Assembly (NCBI GenBank): GCA_006226375.1 | Contig: SBHC01000008.1 | Coordinates: forward strand, 62,001 to 126,000 | DNA length: 64,000 bases | Source of the DNA: Deltaproteobacteria bacterium | Lineage (GTDB): Bacteria; Myxococcota_C; UBA6777 | Reading direction: 5' to 3' | Part shown: positions 54,905 through 64,000 of the stretch, piece by piece | Numbering within the stretch: position 1 is the first letter of the stretch | How the letters are laid out: each line of letters opens with the position of its first letter | The notes under the pieces: generated by a model | Databases searched by the model: none | Told to the model about the DNA's origin: nothing | The model's input: only the letters and a program-made list of their open reading frames with translations | Made by a program: the position numbers and the translations under genes

Positions 54905-55753
54905 TTAGTTGTCGTATTGGGAGGCTTTGAGAACCATGTCACCGGCGTCGTTCTTTTGGAAGAACATCGTGAAGCTGTTGTCATCGATATCAGCCCATCG
55001 GACAATTTGATACTCTTGGCCGTCTTTCTCGTTGGTGAAGGTACCCAGTTCAAAGTGACCTGCGTTTCCGGCTTGGCCAAGGATGACGGTCCCATTGTCG
55101 CCAGAGCCACCGTTCGCGTAACGGTACTGGAAGGTGTTGTCCCATAGGTCAACCGTCACTTGCTTAAGCATAGCGACCTGATCTTCCGTCAGGTTGGGGT
55201 CCATGCCGTCAGCGCTGAACTCACCATCAATCCGAGAGAGGCTGCCCTTGTCGACGTTGAGGTCTGGCTGCCAGTTGTTGTAGTCGAGATACGACCAATC
55301 GCCGAGGTCGTCGTAATCCCAGTAGGCAAAGTAGGTACCTTGAACGCTCTTCTCGGGCCAATCCTGGTCAAAGCCAATGGGTGTGTCCGCGTTGACAGCG
55401 CGAAGTTCCTTGGCCAGCTGCACCGCCAACTTTCCAGTCCGCGACATCTCCTGAATTTCCGACTTGGAGAGGCCGTTGTTATTGAGGTCATACTTGTCAA
55501 TGAGCTTCTCTTTGGCGTATTCGACAGCCCGGTTCACATCCTTCGCGGTGACCGTTGCGCCTGGAACATGGTCACGGTGGTCGATGAAACGGAAGAACAT
55601 ATTGGCCAGCGCACGCTCGGTGCCGTCCATCGTTTCAAGTTTGGCTTCCATATCGGCGCGGCTGATTCGACCATCCGGTCCACCTGCATCGATAATCTGT
55701 TGAGCCACACGGGCTAGACTGGCATGCACATCACCTTTGGCAACTCGGGACAT
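54905..55753 (-). CDS. EF-hand-like cytoplasmic protein of unknown function
   Basis: 282 residues from an ATG with GAGAGGAG upstream; no signal peptide. The N-terminal 110 residues hold EF-hand-like loops: GGPDGRISRADMEAKL and DLNNNGLSKSEIQEM, the latter one residue short of canonical. The C-terminal part is acidic and rich in Trp, Tyr and Asp (FAYWDYDDLGDWSYLDYNNWQPDL) and unrecognised. Calcium binding is possible; no enzymatic motif seen. Confidence 0.6.
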   Translation of the reverse strand: MSRVAKGDVHASLARVAQQIIDAGGPDGRISRADMEAKLETMDGTERALANMFFRFIDHRDHVPGATVTAKDVNRAVEYAKEKLIDKYDLNNNGLSKSEIQEMSRTGKLAVQLAKELRAVNADTPIGFDQDWPEKSVQGTYFAYWDYDDLGDWSYLDYNNWQPDLNVDKGSLSRIDGEFSADGMDPNLTEDQVAMLKQVTVDLWDNTFQYRYANGGSGDNGTVILGQAGNAGHFELGTFTNEKDGQEYQIVRWADIDDNSFTMFFQKNDAGDMVLKASQYDN

Positions 55754-56103
55754 GTTGGCACTCCTCTCCGAAACAATGAAGAAACTGAAAAAAATTTGAA
55801 AATCGAAAGGCCTGCTCACGACTGTTGTTACAAGATGCGTATAGCACGAACATGAAATGGCCTCAAGCTTTGAAGTGGGACGAAGAACCAAAAAAAGAAG
55901 CATGGAAGGAAGCATTTCGACCTCTCGTTCCCCAAAAAAACGGGGACAAGGCTGAACCTCATGCAACTCCTTCTTTGGAACAAATCTCGGTAGTTAGCTC
56001 CCAACAAAACCCTCGACAGGAAGAGAGACAATCTCTACCCTTGAGGGCAAGGCCGTAGTGCGCGGTACAAGAATGTTTCCCTTATGGAAAAGGTTGTTTG
56101 AAT
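55754..56103. other. Intergenic, 350 bp
   Basis: Divergent upstream region of the EF-hand-like gene and the large lipoprotein gene. A plus-strand frame at 55825-56058 lacks a recognisable product. No clear promoter. Confidence 0.4.
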
Positions 56104-59100
56104 ATGGCTCGATGGTTTGTTTGGATAAGTTTGTTGTGGTTTGTTGGATTCTTATCGGTAGGCTGCGGTCCAGGAGACCCATGTGCTTCCGTCATCTGCG
56201 ACACGGGACTGACCTGCCAAAACGGTCTCTGTCAGGTCGCATGTTCCAGCGGTCAAACGCTCTGCGGTCAGACCTGTAGCGACACCCAGACCGACGCAAA
56301 GCACTGTGGCGGTTGCAACAAGGCATGCAAAACGGGAGAGTCCTGCCTCAAAGGACAATGCACACCCCAATGCGAAGAAGGCAAGACAGGATGCAACGGA
56401 GAATGCGTCGACCCACAAACCAACAACAACCACTGTGGGGCTTGTGGTACAGCATGCAGCGCTGGAACGGAGTGTCAGGCCGGTGAATGCAAGACCTCCT
56501 GCTCCGGAAGTACAACCTTCTGTGGTGACGCTTGCGTCGACACCTCCACAAACGCCCAACACTGTGGAGCCTGTGAGAAAGCCTGCAAGACCGGCGAAGA
56601 GTGCAGCGGCGGTCAATGTGGACCCTCGTGTAGTGCGGGAGAAACAGCCTGTTCGGGCGCTTGCGTAGACCTCCAAACCAGCGCAACGCACTGTGGCGCT
56701 TGTGGCACCGCCTGCCAGTCTGGCGAAGAATGCAAAGCAGGGACCTGCAGCAAGCAATGTCCACAAGGTCAAACGCTCTGCTCCGACAACCAATGTTACG
56801 ATTTGCAGTCCAACCCGGATCATTGTGGAGCCTGTGAGAAAGCCTGCTCCCAAGGCGAGTCCTGCTCCAAAGGAGTCTGTGAAGCCAACTGCCCCAACAA
56901 CGAGACAGACTGTTCTGGAAACTGCGTCGACCTGCAAACCAGCACCGCACACTGCGGCTCATGTGGAACCGCCTGCACCGCTGGACAAACCTGCGAAACA
57001 GGCCAATGCACCGTTGTTTGCAAAAGCACAGAGACCAAATGCTCGGATACGTGCGTAGACACAACCTCTGATAGCCAGCACTGCGGCGCCTGCAACAAAG
57101 CCTGCGCCTCTGGAAGCGGTTGCTGCGACAGCGCGTGCATCGACCTGCAAGCCGACACCAAAAATTGTGGAGCCTGCAACAACGTCTGCGCAACAGGGAA
57201 ACTTTGCCAGGGTGGCTCGTGCGTGTGCCCTCAAGGAGAGACCGACTGCAGCGGGACTTGCTTCGACACTCAATCCAACAACATGCACTGCGGCGCTTGC
57301 AACAACGCCTGCAAGACAAACGAGATCTGTGAGAAAGGGACTTGCGCCCTGTCCTGGTCTACCCAAGGAACAAGCTACTCGTTCGACTCTTCAGATTTGG
57401 GCTACAGAATCAAGTTTGACAGCCAAGGAAACTACTATGTGATTGGCGGCTTCAGCACCCGGTTGGAGCTAGGCTCACTATCAGGATCAACCCCAAACAG
57501 CGGCGTCTTCATTGCAAAGTTCAACAAACAAGGTGACGCACAATGGCTCGAGGTGTTGCCCATCAACAACAACGTCCAACGATGGGCGTTTGATGTTGAC
57601 ATTCAAGGCAGCGTCTACATCGCAGGAACCTTCTCAGAGACAAAGGTTACGTTCGGATCATTTACCATCACCAACCCACCGACCACGGTCCAAGGGTTCT
57701 ACACCAGCCAGGTGTTTGTTGCGAAGATGGATACGTCAGGCAAGTGGCTCTTTGCAACAGCCGGTGGAAGCGGTTCCAACGCTGAAGTTGCGATTGGTGT
57801 AGCTGGAGATACCGCCGGGAGCACCTACGTCATCGGCCACTTCGGCGACCAAGGCAACTCTGTGTTTGGGACCACAACGCTCACCAGCAAAGGGCAGAAC
57901 GATGTGTTTGTCGCAAAGCTCGACGCCAAAGGAGCTTGGCAATGGGTCATCGTTGGCGGTGGAAAAGGCAATGACAGCGGAAGCGCCATCGATATCGATG
58001 GATCCGGAAACGTCTTTGTGGTGGGCAACTACCAGCAAACGGCTGCCTTTGGTTTTACCAGCCTCAACTCACAAGGAAGCGACGATATCTTTGTCGGAAA
58101 ACTAACCCCAGCAGGAACTTGGGTTTGGGTCAACCGAGGCGGCGGCAAGTCGTACGAACAGGCAGATGCCATGGTCGTTGACAACGGACTCATCTACATC
58201 ACAGGCCGGTACCAATCCGAAGGCTTGTTTGGCACGCTTTCAGTAACGAGCCAAGGTAGTATGGACATTTTTGTGGCTCAACTCAACGGAAACGGTTTGT
58301 TCCAGTGGGTCGCCACGGCAGGTGGAGCCGGCCTTGAAGAGCCCTACGACATAGCAGTGGACGGCTCTAGCAATGTGTATGTGACCGGTAACTTTTCAAC
58401 CAAGGCGGCAGCCACGTCGTATGCAACGTTTGGCTCAACAACGTTGAAGTCAGGCGGCCCCGAGTTCTTTTCGGATATCTTTGTGGCCAAGCTCAACAGC
58501 ACAGGAAGCTGGCAATGGGCCCAATCGTATGGAGGAACCTCCGACGACAGAGGCAGGGGCATAGCAACCAGTGGAAGCTCGGTTTACATCACTGGAGGAT
58601 TTTCGACAGAGTCAACCTTTGGAACCACAACGCTCACGTCAAAAGGCAACAGAGATATCTTTGTTGCCCAAGTCGACACGAGCGGAACTCTTCAACGAGT
58701 CACGGGCTACGCGGGACAACAAAGCGCTGCAACCAAGGCGTTTGATGTCGCGAGGGACTCCTCAGGGAACCTCTACGTGGTGGGGCAATTTCAAGACCGC
58801 TTCGTCGTAGGCTCCACCACCTTAAATTCTCAAAGCGGCGTGAACGATACGGACGTGTACGTTCTCAAATACAGCGCGCAAGGTTCGCTCCTTTGGGCCA
58901 AGAGCGGCGGTGCCAAATCAAGCGAAGACAAAGCAATGGGAGTCGATGTTGACTCTTCTGGCAATGTCTACGTGGTGGGAAGTATGGCTGGAAATCAGTC
59001 CGGTAGCTTTGGCACCCTCACCGTATCCAACAAAGGTAACTCGTTGTTTGTTGCAAAGCTCGACACCAACGGGAACTGGCAGTGGGTTCGAGCCGATGCT

Positions 59101-59991
59101 CCCGCTCCATCTCAGGAAGTCCGAAGCAAGATCAAAGTGGACAGTGGCGGAAACATCTACGTTTCAGGTTCAAGCGGCACCGGCTCCTTTGGGAGTCTAA
59201 CCTTCAAAACCCAGGGTCCCTTTGCGATGTATGTTGCCAAACTTAATGCCACAGGCAGTTGGCAATGGCTCGCAACCAACACGGGCAAGCTCCCAAGCGC
59301 AGCGCATCACCTCGCGCTCGATAAGGCCGGAAACGTTGTGGTAGCAGGAAGCTCTCAGACAGAGACCTATGACAGCCTACCGTTTAAGAGCAACGGCGAA
59401 TCCGATGTGTTTGTCGGGAAGGTCAACCCACAAGGTAAGTGGCTTTGGGTCCAAAGCTTGGGTAGTACGTTCCGGGATGAAGCCAAATCCATCGCTATCG
59501 ACGCCCAAGACAATGTCTATGTCACCGGCCACTTTCAAGACAAAATCACGGTGGGCACAACAACCTACACATCCCAAGGCATACAAGATATCTTCCTTGG
59601 CAAGCTGAACGGAAGCGGCGCGTGGCAATGGCTGAGCACTGCTGGAGGAATGAGCGAAGACCACGCCCTGACCTTGGAGCTGGATGGACAAGGTAACACG
59701 TACGTTGGAGGGTTTGTGAATGACAAGGCATCCTTCGGTAGCTTGACCATTCAGTCCATTGGTCTTCGAAGAGCGCTGTATGTTGCAAGAGCGGACAGCA
59801 AGGGTCAATGGGACTGGGTCAAGAGCGCGCAAACCGAAGATATGATGGACTCAGAGCTAACAGGCATCAAGATAGGAGGCACCGGAAGGTTGTACGTAGC
59901 AGGTCACTTTACGGGCGATCTTACCTTTCTCTCTCAACCTGTCCAAGCCGGAGTCAACACGGACATGTTCCTAGGCATCATTCTTCCCTAA
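56104..59991 (+). CDS. Large lipoprotein: Cys-repeat stalk plus SBBP beta-propeller
   Basis: 1295 residues; the signal peptide ends in LSVGC (lipobox). Residues about 30-420 are nine units of about 41-43 residues built on HCGACxxAC-x-GxxC-x4-C, with one contracted unit near the eighth. Residues about 425-1295 are SBBP-type repeats, roughly fifteen, each with FG-x-T-x-L-x-S-G, DIFVAKL, G-x-WQW and a D-x-GN-x-YV-x-G run: one or more beta-propellers. The layout recalls myxobacterial MopE/FrrB-like surface proteins. Probably surface displayed; the ligand is unknown. The start is an ATG after an in-frame TTG; AAGG lies upstream. Confidence 0.85.
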   Translation: MARWFVWISLLWFVGFLSVGCGPGDPCASVICDTGLTCQNGLCQVACSSGQTLCGQTCSDTQTDAKHCGGCNKACKTGESCLKGQCTPQCEEGKTGCNGECVDPQTNNNHCGACGTACSAGTECQAGECKTSCSGSTTFCGDACVDTSTNAQHCGACEKACKTGEECSGGQCGPSCSAGETACSGACVDLQTSATHCGACGTACQSGEECKAGTCSKQCPQGQTLCSDNQCYDLQSNPDHCGACEKACSQGESCSKGVCEANCPNNETDCSGNCVDLQTSTAHCGSCGTACTAGQTCETGQCTVVCKSTETKCSDTCVDTTSDSQHCGACNKACASGSGCCDSACIDLQADTKNCGACNNVCATGKLCQGGSCVCPQGETDCSGTCFDTQSNNMHCGACNNACKTNEICEKGTCALSWSTQGTSYSFDSSDLGYRIKFDSQGNYYVIGGFSTRLELGSLSGSTPNSGVFIAKFNKQGDAQWLEVLPINNNVQRWAFDVDIQGSVYIAGTFSETKVTFGSFTITNPPTTVQGFYTSQVFVAKMDTSGKWLFATAGGSGSNAEVAIGVAGDTAGSTYVIGHFGDQGNSVFGTTTLTSKGQNDVFVAKLDAKGAWQWVIVGGGKGNDSGSAIDIDGSGNVFVVGNYQQTAAFGFTSLNSQGSDDIFVGKLTPAGTWVWVNRGGGKSYEQADAMVVDNGLIYITGRYQSEGLFGTLSVTSQGSMDIFVAQLNGNGLFQWVATAGGAGLEEPYDIAVDGSSNVYVTGNFSTKAAATSYATFGSTTLKSGGPEFFSDIFVAKLNSTGSWQWAQSYGGTSDDRGRGIATSGSSVYITGGFSTESTFGTTTLTSKGNRDIFVAQVDTSGTLQRVTGYAGQQSAATKAFDVARDSSGNLYVVGQFQDRFVVGSTTLNSQSGVNDTDVYVLKYSAQGSLLWAKSGGAKSSEDKAMGVDVDSSGNVYVVGSMAGNQSGSFGTLTVSNKGNSLFVAKLDTNGNWQWVRADAPAPSQEVRSKIKVDSGGNIYVSGSSGTGSFGSLTFKTQGPFAMYVAKLNATGSWQWLATNTGKLPSAAHHLALDKAGNVVVAGSSQTETYDSLPFKSNGESDVFVGKVNPQGKWLWVQSLGSTFRDEAKSIAIDAQDNVYVTGHFQDKITVGTTTYTSQGIQDIFLGKLNGSGAWQWLSTAGGMSEDHALTLELDGQGNTYVGGFVNDKASFGSLTIQSIGLRRALYVARADSKGQWDWVKSAQTEDMMDSELTGIKIGGTGRLYVAGHFTGDLTFLSQPVQAGVNTDMFLGIILP

Positions 59992-60041
59992 ATCTCCCAA
60001 GGCTCCTCAAGAACCCCCCTAACGAGCAGCGAACAAAGTAG

Positions 60042-60650
60042 CTATTCAAAGGAACCCATCCTTACGGTAAGATGCCTCGTGGAGTGTTGTTTTAACGTGG
60101 GTAGCCTTTTCAAGTGTGCCAACCCTTCCTTCGTTTGTCTCCTTTGGGACTTTGCGTAGTGGTTCACGGCTGAATGGATGTTTGTAACCCCCAGCCCAAA
60201 CATGGTGACTCCCATAGATCCAACGAGTATCGGCATGCCAACTCCAATCGAGGTTTTTGGATTGATGATACCTGCACCAATCGCGATGGTAAGCGCTCCA
60301 AGGAACATCCCAGAGATGCCCCAGGCCATCCTGTTGCTGGCTTTGGTATGATAGGCAACACTGTTACCAACAATGAGGGTAGCTGGAATGGATAGCCCCA
60401 AAAGGGTTAAGGAAATGATGAGGCCATTCGCTGAAGAGTCACTTCCTGCGCTGATCATGTAGGCATTGCGAGAAACACCCATGGTCGTTGCGACCGAGCC
60501 ATTTGTGGGAACAGTCTGGCTCAGTGTTGTCCGATGAAGAGGTGTGGTTCTTTGCAGTTGGAACCTTGGGGAAGACTCCTGAGCATGGGCCGTTGCGCAA
60601 ACCAGTAACCCAAGAGCCATCAGGATGAATGGATAGGTGTGACGTTTCAT
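60042..60650 (-). CDS. Exported membrane protein with a GWGxSG-type module
   Basis: 202 residues; the signal peptide ends around TAHA-QES. One conserved module follows: LIVGNSVAYHTKASNRMAWGISGMFLGALT, a hydrophobic segment, then GLGVTNIHSAVNHY. The same module appears in the two upstream genes. A basic tail follows. Unknown function. Confidence 0.65.
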   Translation of the reverse strand: MKRHTYPFILMALGLLVCATAHAQESSPRFQLQRTTPLHRTTLSQTVPTNGSVATTMGVSRNAYMISAGSDSSANGLIISLTLLGLSIPATLIVGNSVAYHTKASNRMAWGISGMFLGALTIAIGAGIINPKTSIGVGMPILVGSMGVTMFGLGVTNIHSAVNHYAKSQRRQTKEGLAHLKRLPTLKQHSTRHLTVRMGSFE

Positions 60651-60838
60651 GACGGCTATCCCTCAAACAAGAAGAAGACCTATGTTTAAAGCATAAGCAA
60701 TCACAGAACCGTAGCTTTGAGAACATCAACCTAAGATTTGACGTGGGTCAACTTCCCATCCACAAAAGTAACAATTCTAGAATCCAAAGCTTGACCGATT
60801 GCTTTGAAAGCTATGATGTTGGAAGGGAAGCCTAGCTC

Positions 60839-61474
60839 CTAAAAGTTCATACCAACGAAGGAGAGCCCTACTGTGACGGAATGGTTTGCACCTGTTGCGA
60901 GCCACGGGATAGCATACAAGAGAGGACCCGATTGACTCTGGCCTTTCTCCTTTATGCTATCGTTTTTGCTCGATACGATATTCGCAACTCCCAACCCCAA
61001 ATACACCGAACTGACGGCAAAGGGGATCAGGAAGAAAGGCCAAGCTCCTTTCGGGGAGATCGCCAGTGAATACAAGCCGAGGGATAGGCTTGTCGCGATT
61101 CCTACTGAGCCAAACACGACCCCAGAAACCCCCCACCCCATTCTGTTCTTCGCTCGCGTATGAAAAGCAACACTGTTCCCAACAACCAAGGTGGACGTCA
61201 GCGCAACAGCACCAACTCCAATGAGTGTGTAGTACACATTCATGGTAGAGTTAAGATTCTCAAAGACATTGGAGTTCCCATACCCAATCCGCTGACTTTC
61301 AGCCTTATCCGGTTGGTTTGTTCCCAGAAGAAATCGTGTGTTCAATAATCTTGGGTTCTCCAGAACAAAGGAACGATACCTCTCCGTCACAAGAACATGG
61401 TTCTCGGCAAAACTCAGAGCAGGAACCGTGAGAATACAGCTACACACGAACACAACCAGGACTGTTGTTTTCAT
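60839..61474 (-). CDS. Exported membrane protein with a GWGxSG-type module (paralogue)
   Basis: 211 residues from the chosen ATG; signal peptide MKTTVLVVFVCSCILTVPALSFA. The module reads LVVGNSVAFHTRAKNRMGWGVSGVVFGSVG ... YLGLGVANIVSSKN. The tail ends in TVGLSFVGMNF, a C-terminal Phe as in outer-membrane proteins. It is the middle member of the tandem family at 60042-62567. Confidence 0.62.
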   Translation of the reverse strand: MKTTVLVVFVCSCILTVPALSFAENHVLVTERYRSFVLENPRLLNTRFLLGTNQPDKAESQRIGYGNSNVFENLNSTMNVYYTLIGVGAVALTSTLVVGNSVAFHTRAKNRMGWGVSGVVFGSVGIATSLSLGLYSLAISPKGAWPFFLIPFAVSSVYLGLGVANIVSSKNDSIKEKGQSQSGPLLYAIPWLATGANHSVTVGLSFVGMNF

Positions 61475-61535
61475 GGCCTTTGCCCTTTGTCTCCTTCCCT
61501 TCGAGAATAGGCAGGGAGCAGAATCCGTTTGTGCT

Positions 61536-62567
61536 CTACTCAAAGGTTTCAACCTTGAAAGCCACATGCGTTGAAGGATGATACGTTTCAACAGGTGCAA
61601 CCCGCACCGTTGAAGGTTGAACTTTTCCTTGTTTGTGATGAGCCACAGAAGGAGGCAGAGTGCTTGAATAGATGTTCGCAATCCCCAACCCGCACATGAC
61701 GGCCCCAGCAGAAACGACAACGGATGAAACGGTAACTCCTTCAGCGGAACCTGTAGTGAATGTATATGACCCTACTGCAAGTGTTACAAGACCAATCACA
61801 ACACCGGAGATCCCCCAGGCCCTTCGATTCTTCGCTTTGGACAGAGAAAGGATGACAAACGATCCAGCAGGTTGTTGAGCAGGAGGGCTCGAAGAGCCGA
61901 CGGGTTTCGTTGTTGTTTTTGGAACAAGCCTCTTACGAAGCTCTAGCAGTTCTTTGCCCTCTCCTTTTTTGAAGCACTGGGGCAGCTTTCTTTCAAACGT
62001 ATCGAGCAATCGCAGGTCGGCTGGTTGTTTCTTCCTTAAGTACCTATCCAGAATGATTTTGTATTGATGAATGTCATGTTTACACTGCTCCGAAACAACT
62101 TCTCTGCCTTGAGATTTGGTCTTCGGTTTGACCCACTCTGAGTAACGAATGGAGTCTTCAATGGAGCTTGTCTTTGAGTAAGTCCAAGAAAGGCTCAAAT
62201 TGGAAGAGTTTAGATTGGCGATGGACAATCCAACGGTGGTCAGACTTATGAGAATCATGGGTACATTAACAGCATTCCCCACACAATCAGGGCCAAGACC
62301 GACGCCAAGCAGATGGACCCCAGTTCCAATCAGACCAAACAGGATGCCTGAAACTCCCCATCCCACAGAACGTCGCTTCTTAGCCAAGACAGCAATGTTA
62401 CCACTCAGAGTGATAAGAACAGGCGGCCCTGCAAAGATGCCTGCGGTTCCACTCACAAAGTTGGGACCAACGCAAGGCCCAGTTTGAAAGATGAACGCTT
62501 CAGAAGTTAGAGGCATCAAAGCCATGTAGAAAAAAGCCAACAAGGTAAGAATGGGTTTGGTTCTCAT
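61536..62567 (-). CDS. Exported protein with two GWGxSG-type modules
   Basis: 343 residues from an ATG with GGAG six bases upstream. The signal segment is MRTKPILTLLAFFYMALMPLTSEA. The first module reads LSGNIAVLAKKRRSVGWGVSGILFGLIG ... GLSIANLNSS and the second LSLSKAKNRRAWGISGVVIGLVT ... GLGIANIYSS. A helical, Lys-rich linker of about 110 residues sits between. It is the longest member and likely the source of, or a fusion from, the neighbouring paralogues. Confidence 0.65.
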   Translation of the reverse strand: MRTKPILTLLAFFYMALMPLTSEAFIFQTGPCVGPNFVSGTAGIFAGPPVLITLSGNIAVLAKKRRSVGWGVSGILFGLIGTGVHLLGVGLGPDCVGNAVNVPMILISLTTVGLSIANLNSSNLSLSWTYSKTSSIEDSIRYSEWVKPKTKSQGREVVSEQCKHDIHQYKIILDRYLRKKQPADLRLLDTFERKLPQCFKKGEGKELLELRKRLVPKTTTKPVGSSSPPAQQPAGSFVILSLSKAKNRRAWGISGVVIGLVTLAVGSYTFTTGSAEGVTVSSVVVSAGAVMCGLGIANIYSSTLPPSVAHHKQGKVQPSTVRVAPVETYHPSTHVAFKVETFE

Positions 62568-62739
62568 GTCACGCTCCATCCATCCAATCCACACAACAGG
62601 TAGGATAAAAAATGGAAAGAGAATGGCATTGACCTACATCAAGACCTTAAGAAGAGGAGAGCATCAAGCAAAGGAGTAGCGAGGCCCACAACAGAAGAGT
62701 AGATGGGAGGGAGAAGAAAGCCAGCACGGGGGATTCGGG

Positions 62740-63387
62740 TTAAGCGATGGGGAGAGTGACCAATCGAATGAGGGTATAAAGGAAGGTTACAGTGCCAGCT
62801 CCAAGGAAGGTAATTTGAAGCATCCTTTGACGCATCACAGAGGCCATCCCTGCAAAGAATAAGACAATGGAGAAGAAGACAACCGTTAAGACATAGCTAT
62901 CGCCAAAAGCACCCTCCTCTTGACCTTTCTTGAAGATAGCGTTGCTTTTGTTCCGCATAGCCTCTGCCCCACCCAACCGCATCAGCAAATATTCAGGATT
63001 GTCGAAGGGGTTGTGGGGCTTGCCTGTCTTTTTGTATTGCACTTTTGCCCAGGTCACAAACTTTTTGAAGTCCTTTTGCATGGTCGATTCGATGCCTTTG
63101 GCAAGCGCCAGACGTGCGGGTTCTTCCAAGCCTTTCCCAAGCAAGTACTGACTTGAGGCTTGCAGGTACATGTTGCCATCCGCCATCATCATTTGCACTC
63201 CCAACAAGAAGCGTGCGTTCCCTTCGTTGAGAGTGTTAGAGGCCTTGATAAAGCTGACTTGACTGTTCCCGCTCCAAACGGCGGCCTGGTAGCCAGACCA
63301 GGCGCTAGCGATGGTTGCAAGGCCTAGCAAGCAAGCACCAAAGAGACTGAGGAACCTTGAACTTCCGATGGTTGACTCTTCTGACAT
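62740..63387 (-). CDS. DUF4337-like membrane protein
   Basis: 215 residues with an N-terminal membrane helix that includes ATIASAWSGYQAAVWSG, a pattern of DUF4337, and two to three C-terminal helices (YVLTVVFFSIVLFFAGMASV, MLQITFLGAGTVTFLYTLIRL). The central part is a charged helical stretch. AGGAAG precedes the ATG. Function unknown. Confidence 0.65.
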   Translation of the reverse strand: MSEESTIGSSRFLSLFGACLLGLATIASAWSGYQAAVWSGNSQVSFIKASNTLNEGNARFLLGVQMMMADGNMYLQASSQYLLGKGLEEPARLALAKGIESTMQKDFKKFVTWAKVQYKKTGKPHNPFDNPEYLLMRLGGAEAMRNKSNAIFKKGQEEGAFGDSYVLTVVFFSIVLFFAGMASVMRQRMLQITFLGAGTVTFLYTLIRLVTLPIA

Positions 63388-63731
63388 AACATCTTCCTAT
63401 CTAGGTATTGGTGGCGGGAGCTATCAACTCAATGGTTCATCGACCAGAAAAACGAATGCAATTGGCCAAAGACTACATGAACACCAAGCCCTTCACAACA
63501 GGCCATCCAGCCTGCATTCACAAACCAAACCGAATGTTGGAACGAGGAGTGGCACAATACATGGGGATACAAACTATCCCTTCGCCCCCACCTCAACACA
63601 AACTATCCAATCCAAGGTGTCTTACAACCCACGAAAACCTGTAAAAAGGATGGATACAACTCTCAAACAAATTGGCCCGGTTCATGCAAATGCACATCCA
63701 AAGTTGAAACGCATGAACCAGCGAGGGCCCG
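63388..63731. other. Intergenic, 344 bp
   Basis: Upstream of the partial lipoprotein gene and divergent from the DUF4337-like gene. Nothing recognisable. Confidence 0.35.
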
Positions 63732-64000
63732 ATGAAATCGTACAAAGAATGGTGGTTGGTATTGGCTTTGTCTCTGTTTGTGACGGCATGTGGTTTGCCC
63801 CCCGAATTGGCAGTCCAAGACGAAGACACTCAAGAGACCCAACAGTCTTCACATACAGAGGTTGGAAACCAGGAAGAAGTTTCCCAAGATGGTGAGTCGG
63901 TGGGAGAGTCCCTTTCTGACTCTGGAGAACCAACCGAAGAGCCCACACCCGAAGAAGAGAAGAAGCCCCCTATTCTTCCAGATCGTCCAACGCCTCCCGC
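63732..64000 (+). CDS. Lipoprotein, 5' end only (cut by window edge)
   Basis: ATG at 63732 with GAGGG just upstream opens a frame that stays open to the window end. MKSYKEWWLVLALSLFVTAC is a lipoprotein signal with lipobox VTAC. A low-complexity acidic Gln/Glu/Pro linker of about 65 residues follows (EPTEEPTPEEEKKPP), like the YHS lipoprotein at 38817. The functional domain lies beyond the window. Confidence 0.7.
   Translation, partial: MKSYKEWWLVLALSLFVTACGLPPELAVQDEDTQETQQSSHTEVGNQEEVSQDGESVGESLSDSGEPTEEPTPEEEKKPPILPDRPTPP

Noticed and set aside
55825-56058. 77-codon plus-strand frame before the large lipoprotein gene
   Set aside because: No recognisable product or ribosome site; a charged random-looking composition suggests non-coding DNA.
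1-64000. tRNA, rRNA, intact insertion sequences, prophage or integrase genes
   Set aside because: Nothing recognisable was found by eye on either strand; a computed scan was not possible.

Overview
The window is chromosomal DNA of a Gram-negative bacterium with roughly balanced GC. I infer a low-GC relative of the myxobacteria (Myxococcota or the former Deltaproteobacteria). The reasons are many secreted and lipobox proteins of unknown function, a Cys-rich plus SBBP-propeller lipoprotein, a class III cyclase with a Cys4 cluster, a large AAA/TPR regulator and PARP-type ADP-ribosylation. No rRNA, tRNA, CRISPR array, intact transposase or phage gene is visible. The taxonomic call is an inference, not a measurement.

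Layout. 0-2.1 kb: an intact DUF1016/YhcG-type nuclease followed by decayed DNA (an HTH pseudogene interrupted by TGA, a strong hairpin, and a shard of a second DUF1016 gene). 2.1-11 kb: a secreted SNase-like protein, an Hsp31-type DJ-1 protein with an AraC regulator directly upstream, small secreted or membrane proteins, and a lipoprotein with seven 66-bp Cys repeats. 11-18.4 kb: class III nucleotide cyclase, M19-like dipeptidase lipoprotein, a divergent HemF-like protein, a GH13 glucosidase and a pseudouridine synthase. 18.4-24 kb: DUF1415 protein, small exported proteins, a dihaem cytochrome c with one CX4CH site, and an MBL-fold lipoprotein. 24-34 kb: a stress/detoxification block with SDRs, an alpha/beta hydrolase, two divergent AraC regulators, a GST, a DUF4437 lipoprotein, and an LLM flavin oxidoreductase divergent from a LysR regulator. 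34-43 kb: a DUF1456 protein, aconitase B with a palindrome upstream, DUF1772 and YHS proteins, and a 1018-aa AAA/TPR regulator. 43-50 kb: a wrecked cytochrome P450, a TetR regulator, an exported KatG, an HSL-family esterase, a MerR/ABM pair and a small CxxC membrane protein. 50-54.6 kb: a PARP (WGR, helical domain, catalytic domain) followed by a macrodomain protein, then a hybrid histidine kinase. 54.9-64 kb: an EF-hand-like protein, the 1295-aa Cys-repeat/SBBP lipoprotein, three tandem exported genes carrying four copies of one module, a DUF4337-like membrane protein and the start of a lipoprotein cut by the window edge.

How the genes work together. The clearest functional pairing is the PARP writer and the macrodomain reader/eraser at 50.1-52.3 kb, which look like a self-contained ADP-ribosylation cycle. 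A near-copy of the inverted repeat before the PARP gene also lies before the DUF1772 gene at 38.1 kb. A second theme is defence against reactive compounds: HchA-like, KatG, GST, SDRs, LLM, DUF1772 and ABM proteins, each close to its own one-component regulator (AraC x3, LysR, TetR, MerR). A third theme is heavy investment in surface lipoproteins and Cys-repeat proteins.
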